Positions 1-9,477 of a stretch of 64,000 nt of DNA are shown here, in pieces. Below the pieces are notes generated by a model, which saw nothing but the letters and a program-made list of their open reading frames with translations, had not been told where the DNA came from and did not search any database. Source of the DNA: Proteobacteria bacterium DTSAM18 (lineage in GTDB: Bacteria > Myxococcota_A > UBA796 > GCA-2862545). Numbering within the stretch: the stretch's first letter is position 1; each line of letters opens with the position of its first letter. The stretch lies in NCBI GenBank assembly GCA_028767165.1, contig JARACJ010000003.1, positions 248,001 to 312,000 on the forward strand. Direction: 5' to 3'. The position numbers were made by a program, and so were the translations under genes.

Positions 1-1
1 G

Positions 2-607
2 AAGGCCTGCGCCGACGATCTGGTCGAGCTGGCCGAGCACCTCGGCACCTGGCCCCAGGTGGTCATCGGCCACTCCTTCGGCGGCAAGGTGGCGCTCGCC
101 TACGGGGCGCTGCGTCCCAAGGGGTTGCGCTCCATCTGGGTGCTCGACAGCCTTCCGGGCGCCGTGGGGCAGCTCTCCGAGAACAACGAGGTCCGCCGGG
201 TCATCGAGATGGCCGGCAGCCTCGACATGCCGGTCCCTCACCACGACGCCGTGCTCGAGCACTTCACGTCGGTGGGGCTGTCCAAGGACATCGCCGGCTG
301 GATGACCACCAACCTGCGGCGCACCGAGGAGGGGCTGTACTGGCGGTTCGATCTGCCGGCGATCCGGGAGATGCTGCAGGACTACCTCGTGCAGGACTAC
401 TGGCCGTTCCTGGAGGACACCGCCCTCGACGTGCACATCGTGCGGGCCGGTCGTTCGGAGCGCTGGAGCGAGGACGACATCGACCGTCTCGACCACCTCG
501 ACGCACTCGGCAGGATCCACCACCACCTCCTGCGCGATGCCGGCCACTGGGTCCACGTGGATGCACCGGAAGAATTGGCCGAGATGTTGTCCGCTTCCCT
601 GGCCTGA
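2..607 (+). CDS. alpha/beta hydrolase, C-terminal part (5' end outside window)
   Basis: The frame is open from base 2, so the gene starts before the window; about 201 residues are visible. An early VIGHSFGGKVAL stretch is the nucleophile elbow (G-x-S-x-G, with His before the Ser) of alpha/beta hydrolases. The last part has an Asp in DVHIVRAGRSERW and a late His in DAGHWVHVD, the expected places for the acid and base of a Ser-His-Asp triad. The layout resembles YbfF/EstB-like esterases and haloalkane-dehalogenase-like hydrolases. The substrate cannot be told. A GTG at base 59 lies inside the conserved core and is not a credible start. Confidence 0.85.
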   Translation, partial: KACADDLVELAEHLGTWPQVVIGHSFGGKVALAYGALRPKGLRSIWVLDSLPGAVGQLSENNEVRRVIEMAGSLDMPVPHHDAVLEHFTSVGLSKDIAGWMTTNLRRTEEGLYWRFDLPAIREMLQDYLVQDYWPFLEDTALDVHIVRAGRSERWSEDDIDRLDHLDALGRIHHHLLRDAGHWVHVDAPEELAEMLSASLA

Positions 608-654
608 TTTCCTCGACATTCCGGTGCGCGACATCACGGTTTCCACCGTTCGAT

Positions 655-684
655 TTGCAGTACCGGAAACGCGTGTGCTATACG
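655..684 (+). promoter_or_regulatory. candidate sigma70-type promoter for the Gly-rich lipoprotein gene
   Basis: TTGCAG (655-660) and TATACG (679-684) are separated by 18 nt and lie 28 nt before the ATG at 712. Both hexamers are imperfect matches to the housekeeping consensus, so this is a weak call. The spacer contains TACCGGAA, an octamer that recurs in other upstream regions of this window. Confidence 0.35.
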
Positions 685-711
685 GCGCTCCCAACTCGTC
701 GGGGGATCGCC

Positions 712-1206
712 ATGAAGCCAGCATTGTTCGGGTTTGTTCTTCTCTTTTCGGCATGCGCCACCACCGGTGACGATGCCGTCGACTTCGGCGACGACGTCGG
801 CCGCGACACCGATGCCCTCACGAACGACGAAGACGACGGCCCCGTCACCCTGCCCACGATCGACACCGGCGACGGTCTCGCCGCCGACACCGGCGAAGAC
901 GACGACGACTACCCCGACTACGAGGTCGACACCTCCGGCATGGGCGGCACCGGCGGCTTCGGTGGCCTCCCGGGAGGCCTCGGCGGCTCCGGTGGGTTCG
1001 GCGGCTTCGGCGGTTCGGGTGGCTTCGGTGGCACGGGCGGTTTCGGCGGAGGCTCCGGGGGCTTCGGCGGCGGGTCTGGTGGGTTCGGCGGAGGATCCGG
1101 TGGATTCGGCGGCGGCTCCGGCGGCTTCGGCGGGGGATCCGGTGGATTCGGCACCGGCGGTGCCGTCCCCCTCACCACGCCGGGCGGCGTGTTCCCGTTC
1201 CCCTGA
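712..1206 (+). CDS. small lipoprotein with acidic linker and Gly-Phe-Gly repeat tail
   Basis: 164 residues. The ATG at 712 is chosen because it opens a clean lipoprotein signal (MKPALFGFVLLFSAC, lipobox ending at Cys14). Residues 17-75 are rich in Asp, Thr and Gly. From about residue 78 the chain is almost entirely GGFGG/GGSGGFGG repeats, encoded by near-identical 18-base DNA units, and it ends in a short Pro-Leu-Thr tail. No catalytic domain is visible. A lipid-anchored, flexible surface or periplasmic glycine-rich protein is the most that can be inferred. It stands alone between a candidate promoter and a strong hairpin terminator. I do not recognise a named family. The low-complexity repeat could expand or contract by slippage. 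Confidence 0.8.
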   Translation: MKPALFGFVLLFSACATTGDDAVDFGDDVGRDTDALTNDEDDGPVTLPTIDTGDGLAADTGEDDDDYPDYEVDTSGMGGTGGFGGLPGGLGGSGGFGGFGGSGGFGGTGGFGGGSGGFGGGSGGFGGGSGGFGGGSGGFGGGSGGFGTGGAVPLTTPGGVFPFP

Positions 1207-1210
1207 TGCA

Positions 1211-1235
1211 AAAGGCGCCGTTTCCCGGCGCCTTT
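1211..1235 (+). terminator. hairpin terminator after the Gly-rich lipoprotein gene
   Basis: Perfect 9-bp stem (AAAGGCGCC, 1211-1219, with GGCGCCTTT, 1227-1235) and a 7-nt loop, 4 nt after the stop codon. The A-run before the stem and T-run at its end fit an intrinsic terminator that may work in both directions. Confidence 0.8.
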
Positions 1236-1372
1236 CCTGCGTTGGGGGCATGAGGTGGTCGCGCACATGCAAGCAACGACCACCGCAATCCCCCGGGGCC
1301 ACTTTTTCGTTGTGGGTCGGGCCATCATTGCGTATCTTGGCCCCGTCACGAACCCGTTTCAGGAGTATGGGT

Positions 1373-1954
1373 ATGCGCCATATTGCGCTGCTTGCGCTGG
1401 GCCTCATCGCCACCGGTTGCGTCGCTTCGCCGCAGCGTGAGTCCACCATCAGCATGGACCCCGCAGTCATCGACAGCGGCTACACCGCCACCCCCAACAA
1501 CTGCGAGACCCCCCGCGCACCCTTCATGGCGGAGTCCGCCGGCTACCACGAGGGTCTGTACGAGGGCTTCGGCGTCTACCGCTACGACTCCTTCAACGGT
1601 CTCACCTCCATCACCCTGCGCACCTGCAACCCCGGCCCCCAGCCCGAGTTCCTGAAGATCAACTTCTTCGGCGCCTCCCGCATGGATGTCGGTGAGCACA
1701 CCGTCACGGGCACCGCACAGCAGGATGGCCTGGGCGTGGACTTCATCTACACCCTCGACATGCAGGACGACACCGTCCGCTGCTCCGAGCTGCCGTCTGG
1801 CGTGGTGAACATCGAGTCCTCCGATGCCGAGCGCATCACGGGTACCTTCGAGATCACCCTCGGCTGCCGCGACCTCGGCAACTCCTCCATGGACGAGCTC
1901 GGACCCACCGTGTTCGCAGGCGCCTTCGAGGCACTGAACAACGGCGCGGAGTGA
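1373..1954 (+). CDS. putative lipoprotein of unknown function
   Basis: 193 residues. Of two in-frame ATGs (1367 and 1373) the second is preferred: AGGAG at 1361-1365 lies 7 nt before it and only 1 nt before the first. MRHIALLALGLIATGC is a lipoprotein signal with the modified Cys at 16. The mature part has several Cys (in NNCETP, RTCNPG, VRCSEL and LGCRDL) that could form disulfides in the periplasm. It looks like one compact beta-rich domain with alternating hydrophobic residues. No family is recognised. It is monocistronic, between terminators at 1211-1235 and 1985-2018. Confidence 0.75.
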   Translation: MRHIALLALGLIATGCVASPQRESTISMDPAVIDSGYTATPNNCETPRAPFMAESAGYHEGLYEGFGVYRYDSFNGLTSITLRTCNPGPQPEFLKINFFGASRMDVGEHTVTGTAQQDGLGVDFIYTLDMQDDTVRCSELPSGVVNIESSDAERITGTFEITLGCRDLGNSSMDELGPTVFAGAFEALNNGAE

Positions 1955-1984
1955 CCCCACGCCGCCTCGGCGGCTGGCCACACC

Positions 1985-2018
1985 AGGAGAGCCACTCCCT
2001 CACGGGGGTGGCTCTCCT
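1985..2018. terminator. hairpin terminator between convergent genes
   Basis: An 11-bp perfect stem (AGGAGAGCCAC 1985-1995 with GTGGCTCTCCT 2008-2018) and a 12-nt loop, 30 nt after the stop of the rightward lipoprotein gene and 47 nt beyond the stop of the leftward DUF455 gene. It probably serves the rightward gene. The T-run is weak. Confidence 0.7.
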
Positions 2019-2065
2019 GCGTTCGGGGCATGAACCGCCAGCGGGGGGGCGGCTGAGCCAGGGGC

Positions 2066-4042
2066 TCAGTCCGACACACCAAGGAACCGGCACACGTCGG
2101 GCGGGAGCGACGCCAGGCCGGGCGCCTCCTCGAGCGGCACCCACACGGTCGCGTGCCGCGTGTCCTCCGCCAGTGGCGTGGTGGGCCAGGCTCCGTCGCA
2201 GGCCGCCAGCAGGCTGCGCGCGAGGTCGGCCGGCAGGTGCAGCCATGCCACGAGGTCCCGTAGCTGGAGCTGCCGCTCGATGGCCAGGCCCACGTGGCCC
2301 ATGGTCAGGCGCGGGTTGCACTCGGCGATGGCCCAGCGGGCGCCCTCGGCCTCCCGCACCATCATCAGGTCGACGCTGGCGGGGCCTTCGTAGCCTTGTT
2401 GCAGGAGCCAGCGTGCGATCTCGCCGCCCATGGCGGTCGCCTCGGCCATGAGGCTGGTGCCGCCCCGCTGCTGGGGTCGGAACAGGAGCTGCTGGAGGTG
2501 TTGCGGCCACAGGCGGAAGGCCTGGGGCCCGAGCAGGTGGCCCGCGTACTGCCCCCTGGAGGTGATGCACATCGGCCGGAGCGCTCGGACGGGCTTGGAC
2601 ATGCCGCTGTGCAGGAGCAGGCTGACGTCCGCCAGGCGCTCGTGCTCGGGCTCGAACACCAGGGGGCCACGACGCAGGGCCTTGAGGAGCGCACGGGGAG
2701 GGGAGGCGAGCTCGTCGACCGCCAGCCGGCCCTGACCACGTCCCGCCGTGCCCAGGGAGGTCTTCCAGCGGACCGTGTGACCTGGTGGGAAGGCCTCCTG
2801 CACGCTCGAGAGGGCGTCCGCGCTGTCCACGGCCACGCCGCGCAGGGGCGCGGGCTGTCCGAGGTGTGCGCGGAGCGCGACGTCCGCGGTCTTGTGGAAC
2901 AGCTGGGCAGGGGTCTCGTCGAGGGCGGGGAGCGATCCACCGCGCGCGGTCTGCAGGGTGGCGGACACCTTCCCCGCCGCGGGCGTGTGGGCCCAGGGCC
3001 GCAGGCTGGTGGAGGGGCCAGCCCAGGTGTCGCCCACGTGCAGGCGAGGGAGCGTGAAGCCGCGCCGGGCCAGCTCGACCTGGTGCGCGCGGGGGACGTC
3101 CCGGTCGAGCAGGACGACGTCGTCGCGCCCTGCGAGGAAGATCATCAGGGGCCCGAGCTCCTCCCGGACGCGTTGGGCAGGCGCCGGGATGGGATCGCCC
3201 TGCAGCGTGATCTCCGCCTCGAAGTTCGGCCAGAACACGTGCGGGGGCCGGCCCTTGGAGCCCTGGGCCAGCAGCACCTGCTCGATGTAGTCGCCGGGGA
3301 GACCGGCGGTGCGCCGTCCCTCTTCGTCGAAGCCGATGCCCTTGGCCCGCACGGGCTCCAGGCTGGGGGGAAGCGCGGCCTGCCATGCCTGGAACAGCGG
3401 CTGCCCCGGATCCCGGAACGCCTCGAACCACCTGTGGCCCACGGTCACGTGGCGGATCTCGTCCCGGTGGACGATGGCCAGCAGCTCCGACGTCTGCGCA
3501 TCGCCCATGTCGGCGAAGAGGTCGCGGAAGTGCACGGCGAAGTCGAGGTTGGCCTGCTCGAGGGTCATGCCCATGCAGGCGGAGAACTGGGCCGGACTGT
3601 CGACGTCCTTGAGGGCGCGCCAGAACCAGCCGCTCACGGACACGTCACCGAGCTGCACACCGAGTGCCTCCATGCGACGCAGGTAGGCCCTCAGGTGGCG
3701 CTGCTCCTCCACGATCGTGCGGGCGAGATCCCACCGGAAGGCCGCGGGGGCATCCGGGAACCGCAGCAGCGCGAGGGCCATCAGCTCGATGGCGAGGAGC
3801 TCGTGGTTGGCGAAGGCATGCAGCACGCGACCACGGCCCTGCGGCTCCCTCATACGGCTCAGGCTCGGGAACGCGTCCACGCCCTTGTGGGTGGGCGTGA
3901 GCGCGCCAGGCCGGCCGGGCTGGACGGGAACGCAAGACAGAGCAAGGCCCGGTCGCTCATCGCGGAGCGGACCGGGCTTTGCGAGCTTGTCTGTGAGGGT
4001 CTCGCCGAACAGCAGGCGCTCGGCGAAGTCTCGCAGTTCCAA
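2066..4042 (-). CDS. DUF455 ferritin-like domain fused to an ATP-grasp-like domain
   Basis: 658 residues from a TTG start 6 nt after the stop of the upstream MbnP-like gene, so translation is probably coupled. The first ~235 residues match the DUF455 (COG2833) ferritin-like four-helix family: HAFANHELLAIEL, TIVEEQRHL and HRDEIRHVTVG supply the E/H pairs expected of a di-iron site. After ~290 residues the C-terminal half looks like ATP-grasp: a VRWKTSLGTAGRGQG nucleotide-loop-like stretch, VFEPEHERLADVS, and near residue 575 AECNPRLTMG, matching the metal-binding E-x-N-x-R-xx-MG signature. DUF455 proteins are usually only the first half, so this is a fusion. Function is unknown; ligation of an amino-acid-like substrate coupled to an oxidative step is speculation. 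The fold calls are fairly firm. Confidence 0.8.
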   Translation of the reverse strand: MELRDFAERLLFGETLTDKLAKPGPLRDERPGLALSCVPVQPGRPGALTPTHKGVDAFPSLSRMREPQGRGRVLHAFANHELLAIELMALALLRFPDAPAAFRWDLARTIVEEQRHLRAYLRRMEALGVQLGDVSVSGWFWRALKDVDSPAQFSACMGMTLEQANLDFAVHFRDLFADMGDAQTSELLAIVHRDEIRHVTVGHRWFEAFRDPGQPLFQAWQAALPPSLEPVRAKGIGFDEEGRRTAGLPGDYIEQVLLAQGSKGRPPHVFWPNFEAEITLQGDPIPAPAQRVREELGPLMIFLAGRDDVVLLDRDVPRAHQVELARRGFTLPRLHVGDTWAGPSTSLRPWAHTPAAGKVSATLQTARGGSLPALDETPAQLFHKTADVALRAHLGQPAPLRGVAVDSADALSSVQEAFPPGHTVRWKTSLGTAGRGQGRLAVDELASPPRALLKALRRGPLVFEPEHERLADVSLLLHSGMSKPVRALRPMCITSRGQYAGHLLGPQAFRLWPQHLQQLLFRPQQRGGTSLMAEATAMGGEIARWLLQQGYEGPASVDLMMVREAEGARWAIAECNPRLTMGHVGLAIERQLQLRDLVAWLHLPADLARSLLAACDGAWPTTPLAEDTRHATVWVPLEEAPGLASLPPDVCRFLGVSD

Positions 4043-4048
4043 GGGACC

Positions 4049-4924
4049 CTACTCGACGGTGGCCCAGATCTGGGCACGGGGGGTGGCGCCGTAGTTGATG
4101 AAGATGGCGCCGCAGTCGGGATCGGTGGGGTAGCTGATGCAGCCCGGGGGGGTGTCCCAGGTGTCGTGGTTGTTGTTGTTGGGATCCACGGTGCTCAGCA
4201 GGGCGGCAAGGTCGAAGACGATGCGCTGGTTCTCCCAGTCGAAGTCGCGGAAGGTGTACTCGGCGCGGGAGTCGAGCTTGCAGACCGGGTTGATGAAGCC
4301 TTCCTCGAGGGAGCACAGGAAGTCGGAGATGCGGACGGGGAAGCCGTCGGGCTCGCCGGCGGAGGTCATCTCGATCTTCACGAAGTAGCGACCGTTGAGC
4401 TCGTCGCGGTACATGTCTTCCACGCCGAGGGGGCCGGATGCCTGGGCGGGATCGATGTAGGAGCGGCCCTGGGGCAGGCCCACGGTGAACTCGACACCGG
4501 TGTACAGGGCGCCGGGCACGGTGCCCTTGGCGACCTTGTTCATCTCGGGGGTGCCGTTGTTGTCGGCGCAGGCGTGGGAGCCGTCCTCGAAGTCGAGGAG
4601 GACGTCGTCGCCGTTCTGGAAGTCGTTCTGCTCGAGCTCGAGGGGAACGCGCTCGCTGTTCTCGCCGATCAGGTTGATGCCGGTGATGAACATGCGGAAG
4701 TCGCCGAACTCGACATCGGCCGAGCGGTTGACACCGAGCTCGGGGTAGCGACCAGCACACTCGAAGTCGTTGGGACCGGCGACGGCGTGGAAGTTGATCT
4801 CCACGTCCATGACCTCGGGGTAGGTGGGACCGGTGTCTCCCGTGCCGAGCTGGTTGTCGTCGGCAGGGTCGGTGCAAGCAGTAGCGGCCAGTGCCAGAAG
4901 GGCGAAGGTGGCGTGACGGTACAT
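4049..4924 (-). CDS. MbnP-family (four-Cys) copper-binding lipoprotein
   Basis: 291 residues with a lipoprotein signal MYRHATFALLALAATAC (Cys17) followed by an Asp/Thr/Gly linker. The mature chain follows the MbnP/TIGR04052 'metallo-mystery pair' layout: VEINFHAVAG then FECAG, FGDFRMFITGINLI, LLDFEDGSHAC, KGTVPGALYTGVEFTVGLP, a DLAALL stretch, and the C-terminal PPGCISYPTDPDC pair with IFINYG. The family binds copper in the periplasm and is usually encoded beside MbnH, a di-haem peroxidase-like protein that oxidises one MbnP tryptophan to kynurenine. No haem (CxxCH) gene lies next to it; the following gene is the DUF455/ATP-grasp fusion. It is the first gene of that two-gene operon. Which Trp, if any, would be modified cannot be told. 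Confidence 0.8.
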   Translation of the reverse strand: MYRHATFALLALAATACTDPADDNQLGTGDTGPTYPEVMDVEINFHAVAGPNDFECAGRYPELGVNRSADVEFGDFRMFITGINLIGENSERVPLELEQNDFQNGDDVLLDFEDGSHACADNNGTPEMNKVAKGTVPGALYTGVEFTVGLPQGRSYIDPAQASGPLGVEDMYRDELNGRYFVKIEMTSAGEPDGFPVRISDFLCSLEEGFINPVCKLDSRAEYTFRDFDWENQRIVFDLAALLSTVDPNNNNHDTWDTPPGCISYPTDPDCGAIFINYGATPRAQIWATVE

Positions 4925-5047
4925 CCGTTCTCCGAGGCGGAACTGTGAATCAGCCTTCCTTTAGCACAACCCCGGCCGTAGCCTCTACCCTGAAATTGCC
5001 AGACGGACGTAGCCGGCGTTGCTCGGAGACTACGCCGCAACGCGGTA

Positions 5048-5079
5048 CGCGGCGCCGTCCAGCATGTGGAGGCGCCGCG
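5048..5079. other. intergenic inverted repeat upstream of the MbnP-like gene
   Basis: Within the 178-nt gap 4925-5102, CGCGGCGCC (5048-5056) and GGCGCCGCG (5071-5079) form a perfect 9-bp stem around a 14-nt loop. It lies 23 nt past the stop of the leftward gene 5103-5924, so it could be that gene's terminator (without a T-run) or an operator for the MbnP-like operon. Its role is not decided by the sequence. Confidence 0.4.
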
Positions 5080-5102
5080 CGCGTGTGTCGCCGGGATACC
5101 GC

Positions 5103-5924
5103 TCAGGGTTCGGCGTCGTCCTGGGCGGGTGCCGGCGGTCCGAGGCCCTGCTCCGCGTGGATGTCGGCGGTGTTCGTGGCCTCCGCCGAGACACAGGACT
5201 TGTGGGCCACCGCGTGGCACACGGCCTGCAGGAGCTGGTCGCCGGCCTGGCGGACCTCGTCGTGGGAGAACAGGTCGAACTGCTCCGCGGCGTGGTTGTT
5301 GTAGTCGTCGAAGGTGATCACGGCGGGCCCATAGGTCACGCCACGGGTCACGCCGTCCACGGTGTAGTTGATCCAGGTGTTGGTGCCGGGAAAGGCGTCC
5401 GTGTAGAAGTTCAGGGACGTCTTCATGCCGCTCGGGCGCCCCTTCTTCTTCTTCTTCGGGTGCTCCACGTCCCGGGTCAGGGTCACGATGTAGGACACCA
5501 TCTTGCCCTCCTCGGACCCCAGGCACTGTACCGAGGCATGGGCGAGGGTGCTGTGGGCCTCGTCCCAGACATACTGGAAGCTGCACCGCCGCACCGGGCG
5601 CGCATGGCAGCTGTACTCCGCCGAGCGGGACCAGATGTCGAGGGGCTCGCCGTCGAGCTGGTCGTGGTCGAAGTAGTGCTGGTTGGGGGCGAAGGTCCGA
5701 GGCGTCACCAGGGGGCCCGATCCCTTGGCCACGCAGGTGGAGGCGGCGTCGAGGGTCTGGGCGACGGACTTCAGGACCGTCTCGGCCTCGAAGTCCGGAT
5801 TGATGTACAGCTCCTGATCGGGCATCGAGGAGCCGAAGGGGACCATCGGTCCCCGTCTGACACCGGGCTCCTCCGCCATCGCGGGCAGCGCGAGGAGCAG
5901 GGAGAGCAGTGCGGGCACGGCCAT
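5103..5924 (-). CDS. secreted protein of unknown function
   Basis: 273 residues. The ATG at 5924 is chosen over an upstream one because GGAGG lies 5 nt before it and it opens a typical signal peptide (MAVPALLSLLLALPAMA, cleavage before EEP). The mature protein has several Cys (in STCVAKG, YSCHARPVRRCSF, SVQCLG, AVCHAVAHKSCVS), suggesting disulfides. A basic KKKKKGR patch sits in the middle, and the C-terminus is rich in Ala, Pro and Asp. No enzyme motif is visible and no family is recognised. It stands alone, leftward, with degP upstream on the same strand but 113 nt away. Confidence 0.7.
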   Translation of the reverse strand: MAVPALLSLLLALPAMAEEPGVRRGPMVPFGSSMPDQELYINPDFEAETVLKSVAQTLDAASTCVAKGSGPLVTPRTFAPNQHYFDHDQLDGEPLDIWSRSAEYSCHARPVRRCSFQYVWDEAHSTLAHASVQCLGSEEGKMVSYIVTLTRDVEHPKKKKKGRPSGMKTSLNFYTDAFPGTNTWINYTVDGVTRGVTYGPAVITFDDYNNHAAEQFDLFSHDEVRQAGDQLLQAVCHAVAHKSCVSAEATNTADIHAEQGLGPPAPAQDDAEP

Positions 5925-6037
5925 CGGGACCTCCGTGTGGGGCGAGCGAGAACTGGCTCGAAGCACGGGGATCCCGTCGGATCATGTGGGCCGACCGCGG
6001 AACGCGTGTGAGGCCGGATCCCCCATGGGGCTGGCCC

Positions 6038-7453
<1,416 letters not shown>

Positions 7454-7617
7454 GGGGGCTCTCCTGTCTGGTCGCTTCCGGTATGGTCACGTGGAACGTG
7501 CAGTGGGACATACGCATCATCTTCGGACTTTCTACCAGCGGCAGGAACATCGTGACGACGGGTGACGAATCCCGCCGTTCCGGCGCCCGAACTGCCGGGT
7601 CGTGCAGGGAGACCGCG

Positions 7618-8247
7618 ATGCTTCGTGACATGTACCGGCGGCCGGAACCGGCCTGTTCGCGGCGCCGGACGGCACGCTGGGCGGGTTGCGTGGCGGCCGT
7701 GCTGATGGCCCTGCCGGGCGCGTCGGATGCCGGGGAGTCCGCCGTGCAGCGGCTCAAGCCCTGGGGCGTCGGCTTCGCAGTGGGCTTTCCCTCCACCCTG
7801 ACGGTCAAGGGCTACGTCTCGCCGAGGGATGCCCTCACGGGGCACCTCGGACCCACCCTGGGCGTCAACGGCCTCACGCTGCGGGGCCAGTACGAGATGA
7901 AGGTCGCCGACCTCGCGCAGTTCAAGTTCGGTGACCTGGTGTTCGGCTGGCAGGTGGGCGCGTCGGTGAACCTGCTGTTCGGGCAGGTGGTCTCCGATCA
8001 ACCCGTGCGGTTCGGTGTCCTGGCCGGCGTGCACGTGCAGCTGCGCCTCAACGCGGTGCCGCTGGGCCTGTATGCCGAGGTCAGCCCCACGCTGTACCCG
8101 CTCGACCTGCTGCCCGGCGCGTCCTTCCTTCCGGCCTCCGTGGTGCTCTGCGTGGGCGCGCGCTGGTACTTCGGCAACCGCAAGGTGATCCGGGTCAGCC
8201 TGCCCGAGGCCCTCGAACAGCCGTCCCAAGAGCCCCCAGAGCTGTGA
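7618..8247 (+). CDS. secreted beta-rich protein, possibly outer-membrane-associated
   Basis: 209 residues from the ATG at 7618, which has AGGGAG 6 nt upstream; in-frame ATGs further left lie in sequence that does not look coding. After a basic N-terminus, AGCVAAVLMALPGASDAGES is a plausible signal peptide. The mature part alternates hydrophobic and polar residues with many Gly (VGFAVGFPSTLTVKG, LGPTLGVNGLTLRGQYEM, FGVLAGVHVQLRLNAVPLGLYAEVSPTLYPL, VVLCVGARWYFG), like the strands of a small beta-barrel. No named family is recognised. Its last 53 nt overlap the end of the convergent HAD gene. Confidence 0.65.
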   Translation: MLRDMYRRPEPACSRRRTARWAGCVAAVLMALPGASDAGESAVQRLKPWGVGFAVGFPSTLTVKGYVSPRDALTGHLGPTLGVNGLTLRGQYEMKVADLAQFKFGDLVFGWQVGASVNLLFGQVVSDQPVRFGVLAGVHVQLRLNAVPLGLYAEVSPTLYPLDLLPGASFLPASVVLCVGARWYFGNRKVIRVSLPEALEQPSQEPPEL

Positions 8248-8806
8248 GCTGCTCCCGGGCGTGCTCTGCGCCCTGGAACAGGAAGGCCTGCATGCCCACG
8301 TCGTGGGCGCCGCGGATGTTCTTCTCCCGGTCGTCGACGAAGAGGATCTGCTCCGGGAGCAGGCCGAGCTCCCGGGCGGGCGCGAGGTAGGCCTCGGGAT
8401 CGGGCTTGCGGATGCCCGTGTGGCAGCTCACGTAGCGCCAGGACAGGAAGCGGCCGAGCTGCAGCTTGTCCTCCATGAGCGTGTACAGCGTGGAGTAGTT
8501 GGACAGGGCGAACATGGGCATGTCGGCGGCGTGCAGATCGGCACAGAGATCCTCCATGCCGTCGAGCCAGCGGTAGCCCTCGCGGAACGCCGCCTTGAGC
8601 GCGTCCATGTCGATGTGGTGACCGCGCACGGCGTTTGCCGCGTAGGTCTTCTCGTGGATGTTGCCCTTCTCGAAGTCGAGGTAGGTCTGCCGGCTCTTGG
8701 CGTCGAAATAGGACGTCAGGTCCATGTTCGTGACCGACGTGACCACCTCACGGAAGGGGTCGTAGACCAGGGTGTCCATCACGTCCCACAGCACGGCCTT
8801 GATCAT
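8195..8806 (-). CDS. HAD-superfamily protein lacking the second catalytic Asp
   Basis: 203 residues from the ATG at 8806 (GGAGG 4 nt upstream). Motif I reads WDVMDTLVYDPF: the nucleophile Asp9 is present, but the usual acid two residues later is Met. Motif II is ALSNYS, motif III the Lys in GIRKPDPEAY, and motif IV FVDDREKNI, so the rest of the active site is intact. The same 'DVM-TL' motif I occurs in a plant and bacterial HAD subgroup. Loss of the general acid may slow or alter phosphatase chemistry. Gene order suggests co-transcription after the oxygenase at 8839-9477 (32 nt gap). The substrate is unknown. Confidence 0.8.
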   Translation of the reverse strand: MIKAVLWDVMDTLVYDPFREVVTSVTNMDLTSYFDAKSRQTYLDFEKGNIHEKTYAANAVRGHHIDMDALKAAFREGYRWLDGMEDLCADLHAADMPMFALSNYSTLYTLMEDKLQLGRFLSWRYVSCHTGIRKPDPEAYLAPARELGLLPEQILFVDDREKNIRGAHDVGMQAFLFQGAEHAREQLTALGALGTAVRGPRAG

Positions 8807-8838
8807 CTCGCCTCCGGGCCCCCCAGGCGGGCGGGCGC

Positions 8839-9477
8839 CTACTGGTAGGGCTCTCCTCGGACCCAGGCAACCAGGCTGTGACGGATCCCTCGCGTGATGG
8901 GGGTGACGAGGTGGGGCAGGAAGGCGGGGAACACGGTGGCATCGCCCTGGCCCCGACCCGCCGTGCCCGAGGGCTCGCTCCAGTCGGCTCGCGCCTGCCC
9001 GTGGGTGGTCAGCTCGTAGGTGGGCCGCACGAACGTGAGGTCGCCGCCGTCGTAGGTGGAGGGGTCGCTGAGCTGGATGGCCACCGTGAGCTGTCGGGTG
9101 GCGTGGAGGAAACCGAAGTCCGCGTGGACCGAGAAGCGACCGCCCGGTCCGTAGGAGCCGAGCTGCAGGGGTTCGATCTCCGTGAGGCGGAACCCGTAGA
9201 CCTCGTCGTTCACCGTGCGCAGGGCATCGTCCACCCGGCCGTACATCCAGTCGGTGAGGTCGCCGGAGGGCAGCCAGCGGACGACGCTGTCGCGGCCGGA
9301 CATCTCGGTCATCGAGGCGCTGTCGTAGGCGCCGGTGCCCTGCACCTGGGGCCACCGGCCTCGTTCGGAGAGGATGCGGGCACACTCCTGGGCGCTGAAC
9401 AGGCCGGGCAGGTGGATGACCTGGGTGCTCGGGGGGGCGCGACGTGCGAGCTGCAGGGGCGCGACGGGAAGCCTCAT
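8839..9477 (-). CDS. 2-oxoglutarate/Fe(II)-dependent oxygenase
   Basis: 212 residues. The iron ligands of the double-stranded beta-helix are visible: His118 and Asp120 in FSVHADF, then His189 in FLPHLVTPI, with Arg199 ten residues on as the likely 2-oxoglutarate anchor (TRGIRHSLVAWVRG). The layout is that of the prolyl-4-hydroxylase/PKHD-type hydroxylase family. The ATG at 9477 overlaps the stop of the upstream GSCFA gene by ATGA, so the two are translationally coupled. The substrate is unknown; an amino acid side chain or small metabolite made or bound by its neighbours is possible. Confidence 0.88.
   Translation of the reverse strand: MRLPVAPLQLARRAPPSTQVIHLPGLFSAQECARILSERGRWPQVQGTGAYDSASMTEMSGRDSVVRWLPSGDLTDWMYGRVDDALRTVNDEVYGFRLTEIEPLQLGSYGPGGRFSVHADFGFLHATRQLTVAIQLSDPSTYDGGDLTFVRPTYELTTHGQARADWSEPSGTAGRGQGDATVFPAFLPHLVTPITRGIRHSLVAWVRGEPYQ

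Noticed and set aside
2294-4948. Long open frame antisense to the DUF455 and MbnP-like genes (and similar ones at 5909-7555, 17643-20165, 35143-37800, 37865-40660)
   Set aside because: High G+C makes antisense frames long. These lack recognisable domains, have skewed Gly/Ala/Arg/His composition and oppose genes with clear families.
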